Translations under genes and position numbers: made by a program
Notes under the pieces: generated by a model
Seen by the model: only the letters and a program-made list of their open reading frames with translations
What the model was told of the DNA's origin: nothing
The model's database searches: none
Assembly (NCBI GenBank): GCA_964459465.1
Contig: CAYWLR010000001.1
Location: 1-64,000 of the forward strand
DNA length: 64,000 nucleotides
Source: CALAMC01 sp964459465
GTDB lineage: Bacteria > Zixibacteria > MSB-5A5 > GN15 > PGXB01
Direction: 5' to 3'
Shown here: positions 43,239 to 51,091 of the stretch, in pieces
How the letters are laid out: every line of letters begins with the position of its first letter
How positions within the stretch are numbered: the stretch's first letter is position 1

Positions 43239-44360
43239 CTATTCCTCCTGCATATTCTGCTTGGCTTCAAGAAGCTCTCTTTGCGCCTTTTCAGCTTCAA
43301 GCTGGGCCTTAATTGCTTTTAATTCCAATTCTCTTAAATCGACCTCATAAGCTGTGATTGGTTGCTGGTTTGGGTTAGCCGGATCAAAGGGTATCTCAAC
43401 CACGCGCGCACTTTGAAAATCATCGGGATTTATGTCAGGTTCAATTGTTGAGATGGTACCATAGCTTGATGGCAAATAAATAAGAACTAATTTGGGATAA
43501 TAAACATAAGCGTTTCCACCGGTCCAGCCGCGATTTGCATTCAAGTAATATGTTTGTGTTCCGGCCGATGCCACCGAGAATATTCGTTGTGCAACCATGG
43601 ATCCCCATTGATAGACACCACTGGCCAGCGTTATATCCGCTCCGCCGAATGCCGTAAAATGTTGGCTTCCAGGTGTCGTCGTGGCCAATGCTTCTATACC
43701 TAGAATAATATTACCGAAGGCATTGCCGGTCGCCAAACCTCCGATTGCACCATACGCAAAGCCCATGGCCAAAACATATCCGGCGGCTGGGGCATTAATG
43801 GAAGCAGACAAAATATTGGTAACACCCGTATTGGCGACCGTCACTCCTGATGTAACTCTCGTTTGAACAAGGCCCGATTCGTCAAGCATCTTCGCGGCGG
43901 TTATTGTGGCATCGGCAATATCGGCCGCAACAATAGTGCCGTTAACAATTTTGGCCGAGGTAATGCTATTATCAGGTACCGTTGTGGCCGTATTGGCGTA
44001 TTCCGATGAGTAGGCATAAGGCGCGGATGTAATCAGTTGCCGCGGGGCAAGGGTTTGACCGCCGACGACCATTTCCATATATAATTTCGGGCCGTCAAAA
44101 TAGGTTCTGTTCATACTTGTCAGTTCCGTCGTAAAAATACCGTTGGCATCGGGAGATACGTTAACTGTCCACGTTTGAACCGGTGAACCACCCGACAAAG
44201 CTTCATAAACTCGAAATGTGACACTGGTGGTATTCACTATCGGGTCCCCGCCCGCCGTGGTCAAGCGACCCTGATAGACAAATGAATTCGGCGCCTGGGC
44301 CATTGCCGTTACGGCCAGCACCAGCATCAAAATCGACGTAATAACAATTCCTTTTTTCAT
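43239..44360 (-). CDS. Exported protein with C-terminal coiled coil
   Basis: From ATG at 44360 (AAGGA upstream) 373 residues with a signal peptide (about 1-21, VTAMAQ). The N-terminal part (APNSFVYQGRLTTAGGDPIVNTTSVTFRVYEALSGG ... MEMVVGGQTLAPRQLITSAPYA) is typical of a widespread exported family that often carries trimeric or tail-fibre-like modules. The middle is beta-rich. The last ~35 residues are a highly charged coiled coil (ELELKAIKAQLEAEKAQRELLEAKQ), suggesting oligomerisation. Its stop lies one base from the next start, so translation is coupled. I assign no function. Base composition is somewhat richer in AT than the neighbours. Confidence 0.82.
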   Translation of the reverse strand: MKKGIVITSILMLVLAVTAMAQAPNSFVYQGRLTTAGGDPIVNTTSVTFRVYEALSGGSPVQTWTVNVSPDANGIFTTELTSMNRTYFDGPKLYMEMVVGGQTLAPRQLITSAPYAYSSEYANTATTVPDNSITSAKIVNGTIVAADIADATITAAKMLDESGLVQTRVTSGVTVANTGVTNILSASINAPAAGYVLAMGFAYGAIGGLATGNAFGNIILGIEALATTTPGSQHFTAFGGADITLASGVYQWGSMVAQRIFSVASAGTQTYYLNANRGWTGGNAYVYYPKLVLIYLPSSYGTISTIEPDINPDDFQSARVVEIPFDPANPNQQPITAYEVDLRELELKAIKAQLEAEKAQRELLEAKQNMQEE

Positions 44361-44408
44361 CTTACATATCCTTTTAATCAGGTTAATCCTCAAGTTTATC
44401 AATTCAGT

Positions 44409-45116
44409 TTACTTGCCGCTGGGGGGATCGGGAATGCCGGGCAAATCGGCTGTTCCACCGCCGTCATCGCCGCCACCGCCGCCGAGAGCCACCGCCGCGA
44501 CCGCAATCAAACCGACCCCTCCGGCAATAGCCCACCAGTTGGAATACCAGGCTTTCTTCTTCTTTTCTTCAGTCTTTTTTGGCGGAATAGTAGCTACGGC
44601 CGGCTTTTTTTCTTCCGGTTTGGGCTGTTCAACCACGACCGGTATCGGCTCGGTTGGAGCGGGTTCTTCGACCGTCGCTTCCTCGGCCGCTTCGCTGTCG
44701 ACCCGTTCCTTGGCGCTTTCCATCAAATCCAGAAACTCCCCGGACTTGATATCCAGCTCGCCGCGCCATTCGCGATAGGCTTTGAAGGCCTTGACGAATT
44801 CTTCAGTCACCCTGTCGCGCTTTTCGGTGTCGTTTTTGAGCATGGCATAATACACTGAAGCCATCAGGACGTGCGCGTTGGCCTTGTCTTCGATACTTAC
44901 GTCTGCCCTGGCCAGATAGGCGTTCAGTTCTTCTTCGGCGCATTTGTAGTTGAGCATCTTGAAGCTGGTGCGGGCATGCTCAACCGAAGGTTTATTCGGG
45001 TCGAAATCGCAGCCTCCGGACTGGGCAAAAACTAATGACGGCAGCATTGTCCATTGCAAAAAAGCCGTCAGAACGGTCACCGCGACTACCCGAAAAAGAA
45101 GGTTTTTTTGTTTCAT
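44409..45116 (-). CDS. Exported helical-repeat protein with C-terminal membrane segment
   Basis: 235 residues. A signal peptide (about 8-31, PSLVFAQ) leads to a helical TPR-like domain (about 40-135: SVEHARTSFKMLNYKCAEEELNAYLARADVSIEDKANAHVLMASVYYAML). An acidic/proline/lysine-rich linker then leads to a single hydrophobic helix (WWAIAGGVGLIAVAAVAL) and a glycine-aspartate tail. The layout suggests a periplasmic helical domain anchored at its C-terminus. It follows the kinase gene by 36 bases with a GGGAGG ribosome-binding site and may be a partner or target of it. Confidence 0.82.
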   Translation of the reverse strand: MKQKNLLFRVVAVTVLTAFLQWTMLPSLVFAQSGGCDFDPNKPSVEHARTSFKMLNYKCAEEELNAYLARADVSIEDKANAHVLMASVYYAMLKNDTEKRDRVTEEFVKAFKAYREWRGELDIKSGEFLDLMESAKERVDSEAAEEATVEEPAPTEPIPVVVEQPKPEEKKPAVATIPPKKTEEKKKKAWYSNWWAIAGGVGLIAVAAVALGGGGGDDGGGTADLPGIPDPPSGK

Positions 45117-45152
45117 GCAACCTCCCTGGGTTATGAAGTTAGTTTGAGAAGT

Positions 45153-46826
45153 TTACTTTTCGGACCAGAATATAATCAGGGGAACCGAGGTTCCTCCCTC
45201 TTTGGCTATTCTGGCAAAATCCATTTTACCCGATGCGCCCTTGATTACCAGATGCGGGCCGCCGCCGTAGGGGAAAGTCACGCAGGAGTCGATCTTGTGG
45301 GCGTTCGCCTTCGCGCCGGTCGGATAAAGGCTGACGCCAACCTCCCATTCGCCGGCGGCTCGTTTTAGGCCGAAGGCCGGGAAGCTGGTGAAATTGCGCG
45401 AGCGCCCGTTCAGCGAAAATTCCAGAGTTTTGCCGTCGGCCGAGGGGAACAGGGCCAGTTGAAAATCAAGCAGGGCGGTTTCGGCAAAGGCATCATCGAG
45501 GTTTAAAGTCACTATATTTGTATCTTCGGTCAGATTAACGCGTTTACGATATATCGGGTAATCCCGATGAGTTACTTCGAAATCATGCTGTCCCCGGCTC
45601 GTGATGACATACTCGTTCTGGGGCTTAATCAAGCCATCGACTCTCAAGACCGCGTTTTCGCCGGGCGCTATCAGCGCCTTAAAGACCGGGCGCGGGGGAG
45701 GGGTCGGTTCGACGCGCGGCTTGGGTTCTTCCACTTTGGCGGCGACATCGACCGGTTTGACAGCCGGTTTGGGCGGAGTCGCCTCCTTTTTTATTTCGGC
45801 GGCGATGACGCTCGTGTCTGGGGCGGTTATATCGGATTTGGCCGGAGCAACAGCTTCTTTGGTAGTCGAGATTTCAGCGGGTCGATTGAATAATTCGATA
45901 ATCTTATCTTTGGCAAAAAAGCCGACTACGCCTAGGACCGCAACCGCTATTACCGGAACCAGCCATTTGGCTTTGGTCGGTTTGGCATAGACGGTGCGTA
46001 ACTCCATCAGATCCTGGTGCAGAGCCTTGACCGAGGCATAACGCATTTGGGGGTCAGGATGGGTCGCTCTTTTAAGGATTTTAATCAGGTCGTTGGACAA
46101 TCCCTCGACACTCATGCCGCCCCATTCCCGGATGCTGGGATTGGCCGGGTTACGATACGGCATGCTGTTGGTGACAAAATTAAATAAAGTTACTCCGAGT
46201 TCATAAACGTCGCTTAAGAACGGGTCATATTTGGCGTCACCGGTCTGGCGTTCGGGGGCGGCGAATTGCGGGGTAAGCGCCTGGTATGCGGTGCGGGTAG
46301 CGGCTTCGCCCACTTCCTTGGCGATACCGAAGTCAATCAGGTAGATATGGCCGTTTTTATCGATAAGAATATTGCCCGGTTTAATATCGCGATGGGCAAC
46401 ACGCTGGCTGTGGGCGAATTCCAGCGCTCCGGTCAAATCGCGGGCCAGGCGCAAAAAATCGGCTTCACCCAGCGGCCCGGATTCCCGAAGCACCTGCGCC
46501 CCGTCTTTGCCGTCGATAAACGGCACTACCAGAGCCCCTTCTTCGGGCAAAAAATCAATAACGCGGCAGATATGCGGGTGGTCCAGAAGGCACAGGATTT
46601 TGGCTTCCTTGGCGAATTTATCGCGGGATTGGACGCGCTTGAAAAATTTTATGACCAGCCTTTGTTCCGGCAGATTGATATTGAAACCTTCGTAAACCTC
46701 GCCGAATCCGCCGCCACCGATATGCTTGGTGACCTTGTACTTGCCACCGATTTGCCAGCCGATAATCCCCAGCGGGTCACGGTTGTTGTCGTTTAAATCG
46801 GATTGCTCAAACGTATCGTCGTTCAA
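45153..46826 (-). CDS. Membrane Ser/Thr protein kinase with PEGA-like domain
   Basis: A 557-residue Hanks-type kinase. It starts with TTG at 46826, seven bases after an AAAGG site. The kinase domain (about 30-270) has the glycine loop IGGGGFGEVYEG, K60 in LVIKFF, HRDIKPGN (H145-D147), DFG (D165) and the APE-like AAPERQTGD, so it looks active. A transmembrane helix (about 285-305) separates it from an extracytoplasmic part: a proline-rich linker, a PEGA-like beta module (about 390-440) and a further beta-rich domain with few recognisable motifs. It heads an operon of exported proteins, driven by a consensus promoter 140 bases upstream. The signal sensed outside is unknown. Confidence 0.94.
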   Translation of the reverse strand: MNDDTFEQSDLNDNNRDPLGIIGWQIGGKYKVTKHIGGGGFGEVYEGFNINLPEQRLVIKFFKRVQSRDKFAKEAKILCLLDHPHICRVIDFLPEEGALVVPFIDGKDGAQVLRESGPLGEADFLRLARDLTGALEFAHSQRVAHRDIKPGNILIDKNGHIYLIDFGIAKEVGEAATRTAYQALTPQFAAPERQTGDAKYDPFLSDVYELGVTLFNFVTNSMPYRNPANPSIREWGGMSVEGLSNDLIKILKRATHPDPQMRYASVKALHQDLMELRTVYAKPTKAKWLVPVIAVAVLGVVGFFAKDKIIELFNRPAEISTTKEAVAPAKSDITAPDTSVIAAEIKKEATPPKPAVKPVDVAAKVEEPKPRVEPTPPPRPVFKALIAPGENAVLRVDGLIKPQNEYVITSRGQHDFEVTHRDYPIYRKRVNLTEDTNIVTLNLDDAFAETALLDFQLALFPSADGKTLEFSLNGRSRNFTSFPAFGLKRAAGEWEVGVSLYPTGAKANAHKIDSCVTFPYGGGPHLVIKGASGKMDFARIAKEGGTSVPLIIFWSEK

Positions 46827-46971
46827 TGATCAACCTTTCCGGTCTATGCAATTATAAAGGGCATTGCAGTAATTCCGAATTTCGCGCTGTGTTCAATTGT
46901 CCTGTGATATTTGGTCCATCCCTTTTTTACCAAAACCGCCTTTGGATACCTCCCTTTAAAGTCGGTTGATT

Positions 46972-47000
46972 ATTATATTCTGCGCGACAGGCTTTGTCAA
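46972..47000 (-). promoter_or_regulatory. Perfect consensus promoter of the kinase operon
   Basis: Minus-strand TTGACA (47000-46995), 17 bases, TATAAT (46977-46972). A start near 46965 gives a long leader of about 138 bases. That leader contains an AGGGAGG sequence and an eight-codon frame after AAAAAAGGG, whose roles are unclear. Confidence 0.92.
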
Positions 47001-47015
47001 TGTTAAACAAAATCA

Positions 47016-47040
47016 AAAGGCGGGTCTTTCGACCCGCCTT
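47016..47040 (-). terminator. Terminator of the triple-repeat dockerin gene
   Basis: GGCGGGTC (47019-47026) and GACCCGCC (47031-47038) form a perfect stem with a four-base loop. Reading minus, TTTTGATTTTG follows. A shorter TTT follows on the plus strand. It separates the gene at 47078 from the kinase operon. Confidence 0.75.
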
Positions 47041-47077
47041 TAATGTGAATAAAAAATCGAGATTTTCAGGTTTTCAC

Positions 47078-48349
47078 CTAAAAAGTCATCTTCCGGCTGT
47101 CGAGCAATACCGTCGGTTCTTCGCCATACAATTCAAGAAAATATGTGCCCGGTGCTACGGCGGCCACGACCGCCTGAATTTCAAAATAACACATGCAATA
47201 AACATACCGGTTGGAAACGTTGAATTCAAAAAAGCGCAGGGTGTCGTTGGATTGGCTGATAGCTACCACCAGATCCGCCGCACAATTAAACCAGGCGTCA
47301 TAGTGGGTCATGGTCAGAACACCGTTATCGTAAATATATTCGACATTCGCGGCAAGCTTGTCCGGGGTTTTCTCGAGACAGCCGCTGTCGTCAAAACTTT
47401 GCAACCAGCCTTCTCCTCCGACCGTAATCTCGCCGGAATAAATTTCCTCGCCATAGATATCGAGCACCCGCAGTATATATGAGCCTTCCTCAAGACCATA
47501 AAGCGTCGACTTGAGATTGAAATAGCAAATACAATCGGCGGGCATACCGGTATCGGCTTCGGCGGCGATAATCAGACCATCCATTACCGTATAATCGACC
47601 ACATAGGCCAGGCCGCAGTTGTAGAAGGCATTTATGTGATAAATGGTCAAATCATGACCGACCACCTGAACAAAAACGGAATCATCGTCCGATGAATCTT
47701 TTGTCCAGGCGCAGTCCGATTGCTCTTCCGAATGTTGAGGAACCGTCCCGCCGACCACGATGGCCGTGTCAATCCCGACCGTCTGGCCCTGAAGCCCGAT
47801 CAGAATAACGACATAAGTGCCCGGCATCATGTCATAGATGATCGACTCCAGGTTGAAATAACACAGGCAGTCGCATTCGGGAATAGTGTCAAGCTGCTTG
47901 ACAATAATCGTGTCGTTGTTAATGCTGTTGGTGGTGGCATAACCCAGACAGCAGTCATAATAGGCGCTGTCGTGGTGAACGTGAATGTCGAAGCCGATCA
48001 CTTCGACATACATGGTGTCGTCGGCGTAATCTTTTCCTTCAAGACACCCGCTGTGGTAGTTGTCGCACGGCAGGCCGCACCATAAATCGCCGCGCCCGTC
48101 ATACAAATTCGCGATCAGCCTTAATATGTCGAGCAGGTTGATGTCGCCATCGTTGTTGACGTCGGCCATTTCCTCATTAATCAGCATGCCATTGGGAATA
48201 TATATGTTTTCAATAATGGCCAGGATGTCCAGCAGGTTGACACCGCCGTCCCGGTTGGCATCGCCGCAAATGTAATTGGGTTGAGAGGAGTACGAGGTGA
48301 GGGGAAGGGCAATCAGAATTGCCGCCAAAAGAAAAAAGAACTTTTTCAT
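47078..48349 (-). CDS. Exported protein with N-terminal dockerin and three cysteine-rich repeats
   Basis: 423 residues with a signal peptide (about 1-22). Unusually, the two dockerin-like loops are at the N-terminus (DANRDGGVNLLDILAIIENIY, DVNNDGDINLLDILRLIANLY). Three copies of an unrecognised ~100-residue module follow. Each has a histidine-rich start (DIHVHHDSAYYDCC, DLTIYHINAFYNCG, VLTMTHYDAWFNCA), a central CxCYF or CMCYFE motif, and an ending like PGTYVVILIG, EGSYILRVLD or PGTYFLELYG. Conserved cysteines suggest one disulfide per module. The start follows AAGGAGGG. No enzymatic motif is seen; a binding or structural role is likely. Confidence 0.85.
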   Translation of the reverse strand: MKKFFFLLAAILIALPLTSYSSQPNYICGDANRDGGVNLLDILAIIENIYIPNGMLINEEMADVNNDGDINLLDILRLIANLYDGRGDLWCGLPCDNYHSGCLEGKDYADDTMYVEVIGFDIHVHHDSAYYDCCLGYATTNSINNDTIIVKQLDTIPECDCLCYFNLESIIYDMMPGTYVVILIGLQGQTVGIDTAIVVGGTVPQHSEEQSDCAWTKDSSDDDSVFVQVVGHDLTIYHINAFYNCGLAYVVDYTVMDGLIIAAEADTGMPADCICYFNLKSTLYGLEEGSYILRVLDIYGEEIYSGEITVGGEGWLQSFDDSGCLEKTPDKLAANVEYIYDNGVLTMTHYDAWFNCAADLVVAISQSNDTLRFFEFNVSNRYVYCMCYFEIQAVVAAVAPGTYFLELYGEEPTVLLDSRKMTF

Positions 48350-48435
48350 GATCCCTCCTTGGGATATCCATAAAATTATCGCGCCCGATAATTTGGCGGA
48401 GATAGATATAATGGGCGACCTTTTTATCTACTATA

Positions 48436-48464
48436 AATGTACCGGGTTAACGTGAATCTGTCAA
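48436..48464 (-). promoter_or_regulatory. Promoter of the triple-repeat dockerin gene
   Basis: Minus-strand TTGACA (48464-48459), 17 bases, TACATT (48441-48436). The leader is about 80 bases. Confidence 0.75.
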
Positions 48465-48540
48465 GTTTTTAATCGCCCAATCAGGACAATACCAATCCCG
48501 AATCATTCAAAGGTGCAAAGAAACACCTTAGGTGCATAGC

Positions 48541-48568
48541 ATAAAGGGAGGCAGAAACCTCCCTTTAT
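48541..48568 (-). terminator. Terminator-like hairpin after the thrombospondin-repeat gene
   Basis: ATAAAGGGAGG and CCTCCCTTTAT are perfect 11-base complements with a six-base loop, 19 bases after the stop of the gene at 48587. The T residues sit within the stem rather than in a following run, so efficiency is uncertain. Confidence 0.55.
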
Positions 48569-48586
48569 TTATCTTATTCTATCAAC

Positions 48587-50617
48587 TTATGGACAAACGG
48601 GGTCGGGGCCGGGCGGGACACCATAAATGTTGTCAATCAGGTATAAAATATCCAGAAGATTGATATCGCCGTCATTATTCATATCGCCCGCCTGCATCAC
48701 CGGATACGGCTGCGGCCCGTCGCTGTACAAAAAGGCAATCAGGTACAGAATATCGATAAGATTCTTAAACCCGTCGCCATTGGCGTCGCCGCACATGTAC
48801 TCACAGGCATCGCCGATACCGTCACCATCGCCGTCTTCCTGCAATGGATTATAATTGAACGGGCAGTTATCGTCGATGTCGAGTATCCCGTCGTCATCGT
48901 CATCATCGTCACAAACGTCGCCCAGCAGGTCGCCATCGTTGTCGGCTTGGTTGGGGTTATAGTCGTTCGGGCAGTTATCGCAGGCGTCGCCGATCCCGTC
49001 GCCGTCAACATCAGCCTGTGACGGATTGGCCAGTCCGGGGCAATTGTCCACGTCGTTGCAGATACCGTCGCCGTCGGGGTCGTTTTCGGGATCATTGGGG
49101 CACAGATCACAGACATTGCCGATGCCGTCACCGTCGCTGTCGAGCTGATCGACGTTGGCATCGTTCGGGCAATTATCACAGACGTTGCCGACACCGTCAC
49201 CGTCGGCGTCAGCCTGATCGGCATTAGGCATATCGGGGCAGTTGTCACAGGCATCGGACAGCCCGTCTCCGTCACTGTCGGCCGGCTCCAGATATTCGAG
49301 CGCGATTTCGTTTTCGGTCGTCCCGTCGACCTGATAGGCCGCTTTTTGGCCGCCGTTGGCGATGGCAGAATTGCGGTACTCGGAAAGTACGGATTCATGG
49401 AATTGCGACACCTGGATTGCTTCCGACCAGGTAACACCGGCGTTGCAGGTATAGGCTGCATACAGGGCGTCGCCTTTCGTAAACGTGCAGACATATTCCG
49501 CTCCGCCGACATGGGCGAGCCGGGGGTGGCATTCGGCTTCAGATGTGGCGGCGACAATCGAGAAACCCTCAAAATCGGTGAAGGCCGGATTAGTGGTGTA
49601 CCAACAGATAATATCGGTGTCGGTCGGATCCGATGCATTATACGCCGAGCCAACCACCAATATGGTGCTGTCGTAGGCGGCGATATCCGGCTCGACTATG
49701 TTCATATCGGGGTCGGTGAAGGCCTTGACGAAATACACGCCGTCTTCGGTCCAGTCCCCGAAATTATGATTTAAAGCAAACAGCTCCCATTGATCGGTGG
49801 CATCATTGTAGCGGTCATAGACCGAAAGCGCCCATCCGGCGACACGATCGATTGTGGCGGCGGTCGTGGCACAACCCTCATAGTCTTTATACCAGCTTAT
49901 ATAGGTATAGCCGGTGCTGTTGATTTGATAGAATATTATCGGAATATCATCATAAACCGACGGCGGCGCATTACGGCTGATGACCGCCGAAATAAAACCC
50001 CAGTTCCAGGATTGCTGGCCGTCATCGGAAGCGATGTCGGTCATTTTCATATTATAAAATCCGGATTCCGTCCAGACGGCATAACTTCCACTCCACGTCG
50101 TGGGCGTGGTCGGGTCGGGGAAACGAAGCAGAACAAAGGTCCCGCCGCCGCCCCATGACAGCGGGGGCAGGAAAGTCCCGTTCATATAAGACCCATAGCC
50201 GCGCCAGTCAACGGACGGGTATTTGGCGCCGGCCAGATCGTGATAACAGCACGTTGACCAGTTGGCGCCGTTATCGGTCGAATAATGCCAGAATACATAG
50301 CCGGGATAAACCCCGTCAGTATATTCGTAGCCAAAAATAACAGTGTCGTTGAAGGCGTCGCCCAGGGCGGGATGGTATCTGCCGGGAGCAGATGGCTTTT
50401 TATTCTCCCATGACGGGAAAAATTCCTGTGGCATGTCGATCAGGGGAGAAGGCGATTGCAATCGCTCTTCAACCAGTGGCGGCTTGGAAGAATGGCTTTC
50501 AAAATTATAACTTTTGGCATCCGGGATTTCGCGATCAATTAAAGTTAAATCGTCGGCCATGATGTTAATCGATAAAAGCAACAGACCGGCAAGCAAAATA
50601 ACGGTATGGCGGGTCAT
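48587..50617 (-). CDS. Exported protein with thrombospondin type 3 repeats and dockerin
   Basis: 676 residues with a signal peptide (about 1-21). The N-terminal ~420 residues are beta-rich and resemble sialidase/exo-alpha type propellers without a clear catalytic set. Residues about 440-605 are calcium-binding thrombospondin type 3 repeats (DSDGDGLSDACDNCPD and variants, seven or so units). The C-terminus holds two dockerin-like loops (DANGDGFKNLIDILYLIAFLY, DMNNDGDINLLDILYLIDNIY). It is a calcium-rigidified surface or secreted protein. A GGAGG site precedes the ATG. The DNA of the repeats is itself strongly repetitive. Confidence 0.88.
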   Translation of the reverse strand: MTRHTVILLAGLLLLSINIMADDLTLIDREIPDAKSYNFESHSSKPPLVEERLQSPSPLIDMPQEFFPSWENKKPSAPGRYHPALGDAFNDTVIFGYEYTDGVYPGYVFWHYSTDNGANWSTCCYHDLAGAKYPSVDWRGYGSYMNGTFLPPLSWGGGGTFVLLRFPDPTTPTTWSGSYAVWTESGFYNMKMTDIASDDGQQSWNWGFISAVISRNAPPSVYDDIPIIFYQINSTGYTYISWYKDYEGCATTAATIDRVAGWALSVYDRYNDATDQWELFALNHNFGDWTEDGVYFVKAFTDPDMNIVEPDIAAYDSTILVVGSAYNASDPTDTDIICWYTTNPAFTDFEGFSIVAATSEAECHPRLAHVGGAEYVCTFTKGDALYAAYTCNAGVTWSEAIQVSQFHESVLSEYRNSAIANGGQKAAYQVDGTTENEIALEYLEPADSDGDGLSDACDNCPDMPNADQADADGDGVGNVCDNCPNDANVDQLDSDGDGIGNVCDLCPNDPENDPDGDGICNDVDNCPGLANPSQADVDGDGIGDACDNCPNDYNPNQADNDGDLLGDVCDDDDDDDGILDIDDNCPFNYNPLQEDGDGDGIGDACEYMCGDANGDGFKNLIDILYLIAFLYSDGPQPYPVMQAGDMNNDGDINLLDILYLIDNIYGVPPGPDPVCP

Positions 50618-50686
50618 AAGGAAACCTCCGTGTATAAGGGCCTTGTCGCAAAACCATGATGACAGGCAATTATGCGATACATTTAT

Positions 50687-50714
50687 AAGATAAGATTTGG
50701 AGCCGGGCTGTCAA
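50687..50714 (-). promoter_or_regulatory. Promoter of the thrombospondin-repeat gene
   Basis: Minus-strand TTGACA (50714-50709), 16 bases, TATCTT (50692-50687). It lies about 70 bases before the start codon. Confidence 0.58.
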
Positions 50715-50797
50715 CGATAATGATTGAAGACTTTGCTGATCGAGTCAATCATAAAAAGCCCGAAGGCATATTGTGACAATGGATTATAAATTTTTTA

Positions 50798-50825
50798 TTG
50801 ACAATGCCGAATATGAAGATATATT
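50798..50825 (+). promoter_or_regulatory. Strong promoter of the leader peptide and ABC exporter
   Basis: TTGACA (50798-50803), 16 bases, TATATT (50820-50825). A start near 50832 leaves about 67 bases before the leader-peptide ATG. No other promoter is seen before the exporter genes. Confidence 0.8.
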
Positions 50826-50898
50826 TGCAACATATTTAAGGCCAAACCGTATATTAGAAAAATGCTGATTTAACCCTTAACCGACGCGAGGAAGTTTA

Positions 50899-50985
50899 AT
50901 GCTGAAAAGCCAAACTAATTTTCTGCTGACTACGATCATCGTAGGCCTCGGTATCTGCGGCGGTGGAGGGAAATCTGCATTGTGA
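50899..50985 (+). CDS. Putative 28-residue leader peptide
   Basis: ATG at 50899 follows a GAGGAAG ribosome-binding site (spacing five). The peptide begins MLKSQTNFLLTTIIVGLG, is hydrophobic in the middle, and ends ICGGGGKSAL with four consecutive glycine codons after a cysteine codon. It lies between a strong promoter and a strong terminator. The stop codon (50983-50985) sits inside a small hairpin (50980-50997). Its first six residues match those of the exported protein at 23908. I read it as a regulatory leader peptide; a short secreted peptide or the stub of a lost gene are alternatives. Confidence 0.55.
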   Translation: MLKSQTNFLLTTIIVGLGICGGGGKSAL

Positions 50986-51041
50986 AAATATTCACAAAGC
51001 TTTTGAGCCCGCCGCAACCGGAAAGTTCGGCGGGTTTTTTT
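50980..51041 (+). promoter_or_regulatory. Putative transcription attenuator of the ABC exporter
   Basis: Hairpin TTGTGAA/TTCACAA (50980-50997) overlaps the leader stop codon. It is followed by a strong terminator: CCCGCCG (51008-51014), CGGCGGG (51028-51034), seven T (51035-51041). The exporter starts 51 bases later with no promoter in between, so it must be read by passage through this terminator. Confidence 0.6.
51008..51041 (+). terminator. Rho-independent terminator in the exporter leader
   Basis: A seven-base GC stem with additional AAC/GTT pairing inside and an uninterrupted seven-T run. Confidence 0.88.
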
Positions 51042-51091
51042 ATTCCCGTCGACGCGAACCGAAAACGAAATTTGAATGAAAGTTGATTGCC

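Larger units (their letters stand above)
50618..50898. other. Divergent promoter region
   Basis: It contains the minus-strand promoter at 50687-50714 for the thrombospondin-repeat gene and the plus-strand promoter at 50798-50825 for the ABC-exporter leader. Nothing else is evident. Confidence 0.5.

Noticed and set aside
48800..49260. Regular direct repeats resembling a CRISPR array
   Set aside because: They are the DNA of thrombospondin type 3 calcium-binding repeats in an open reading frame; no conserved repeat with unique spacers.
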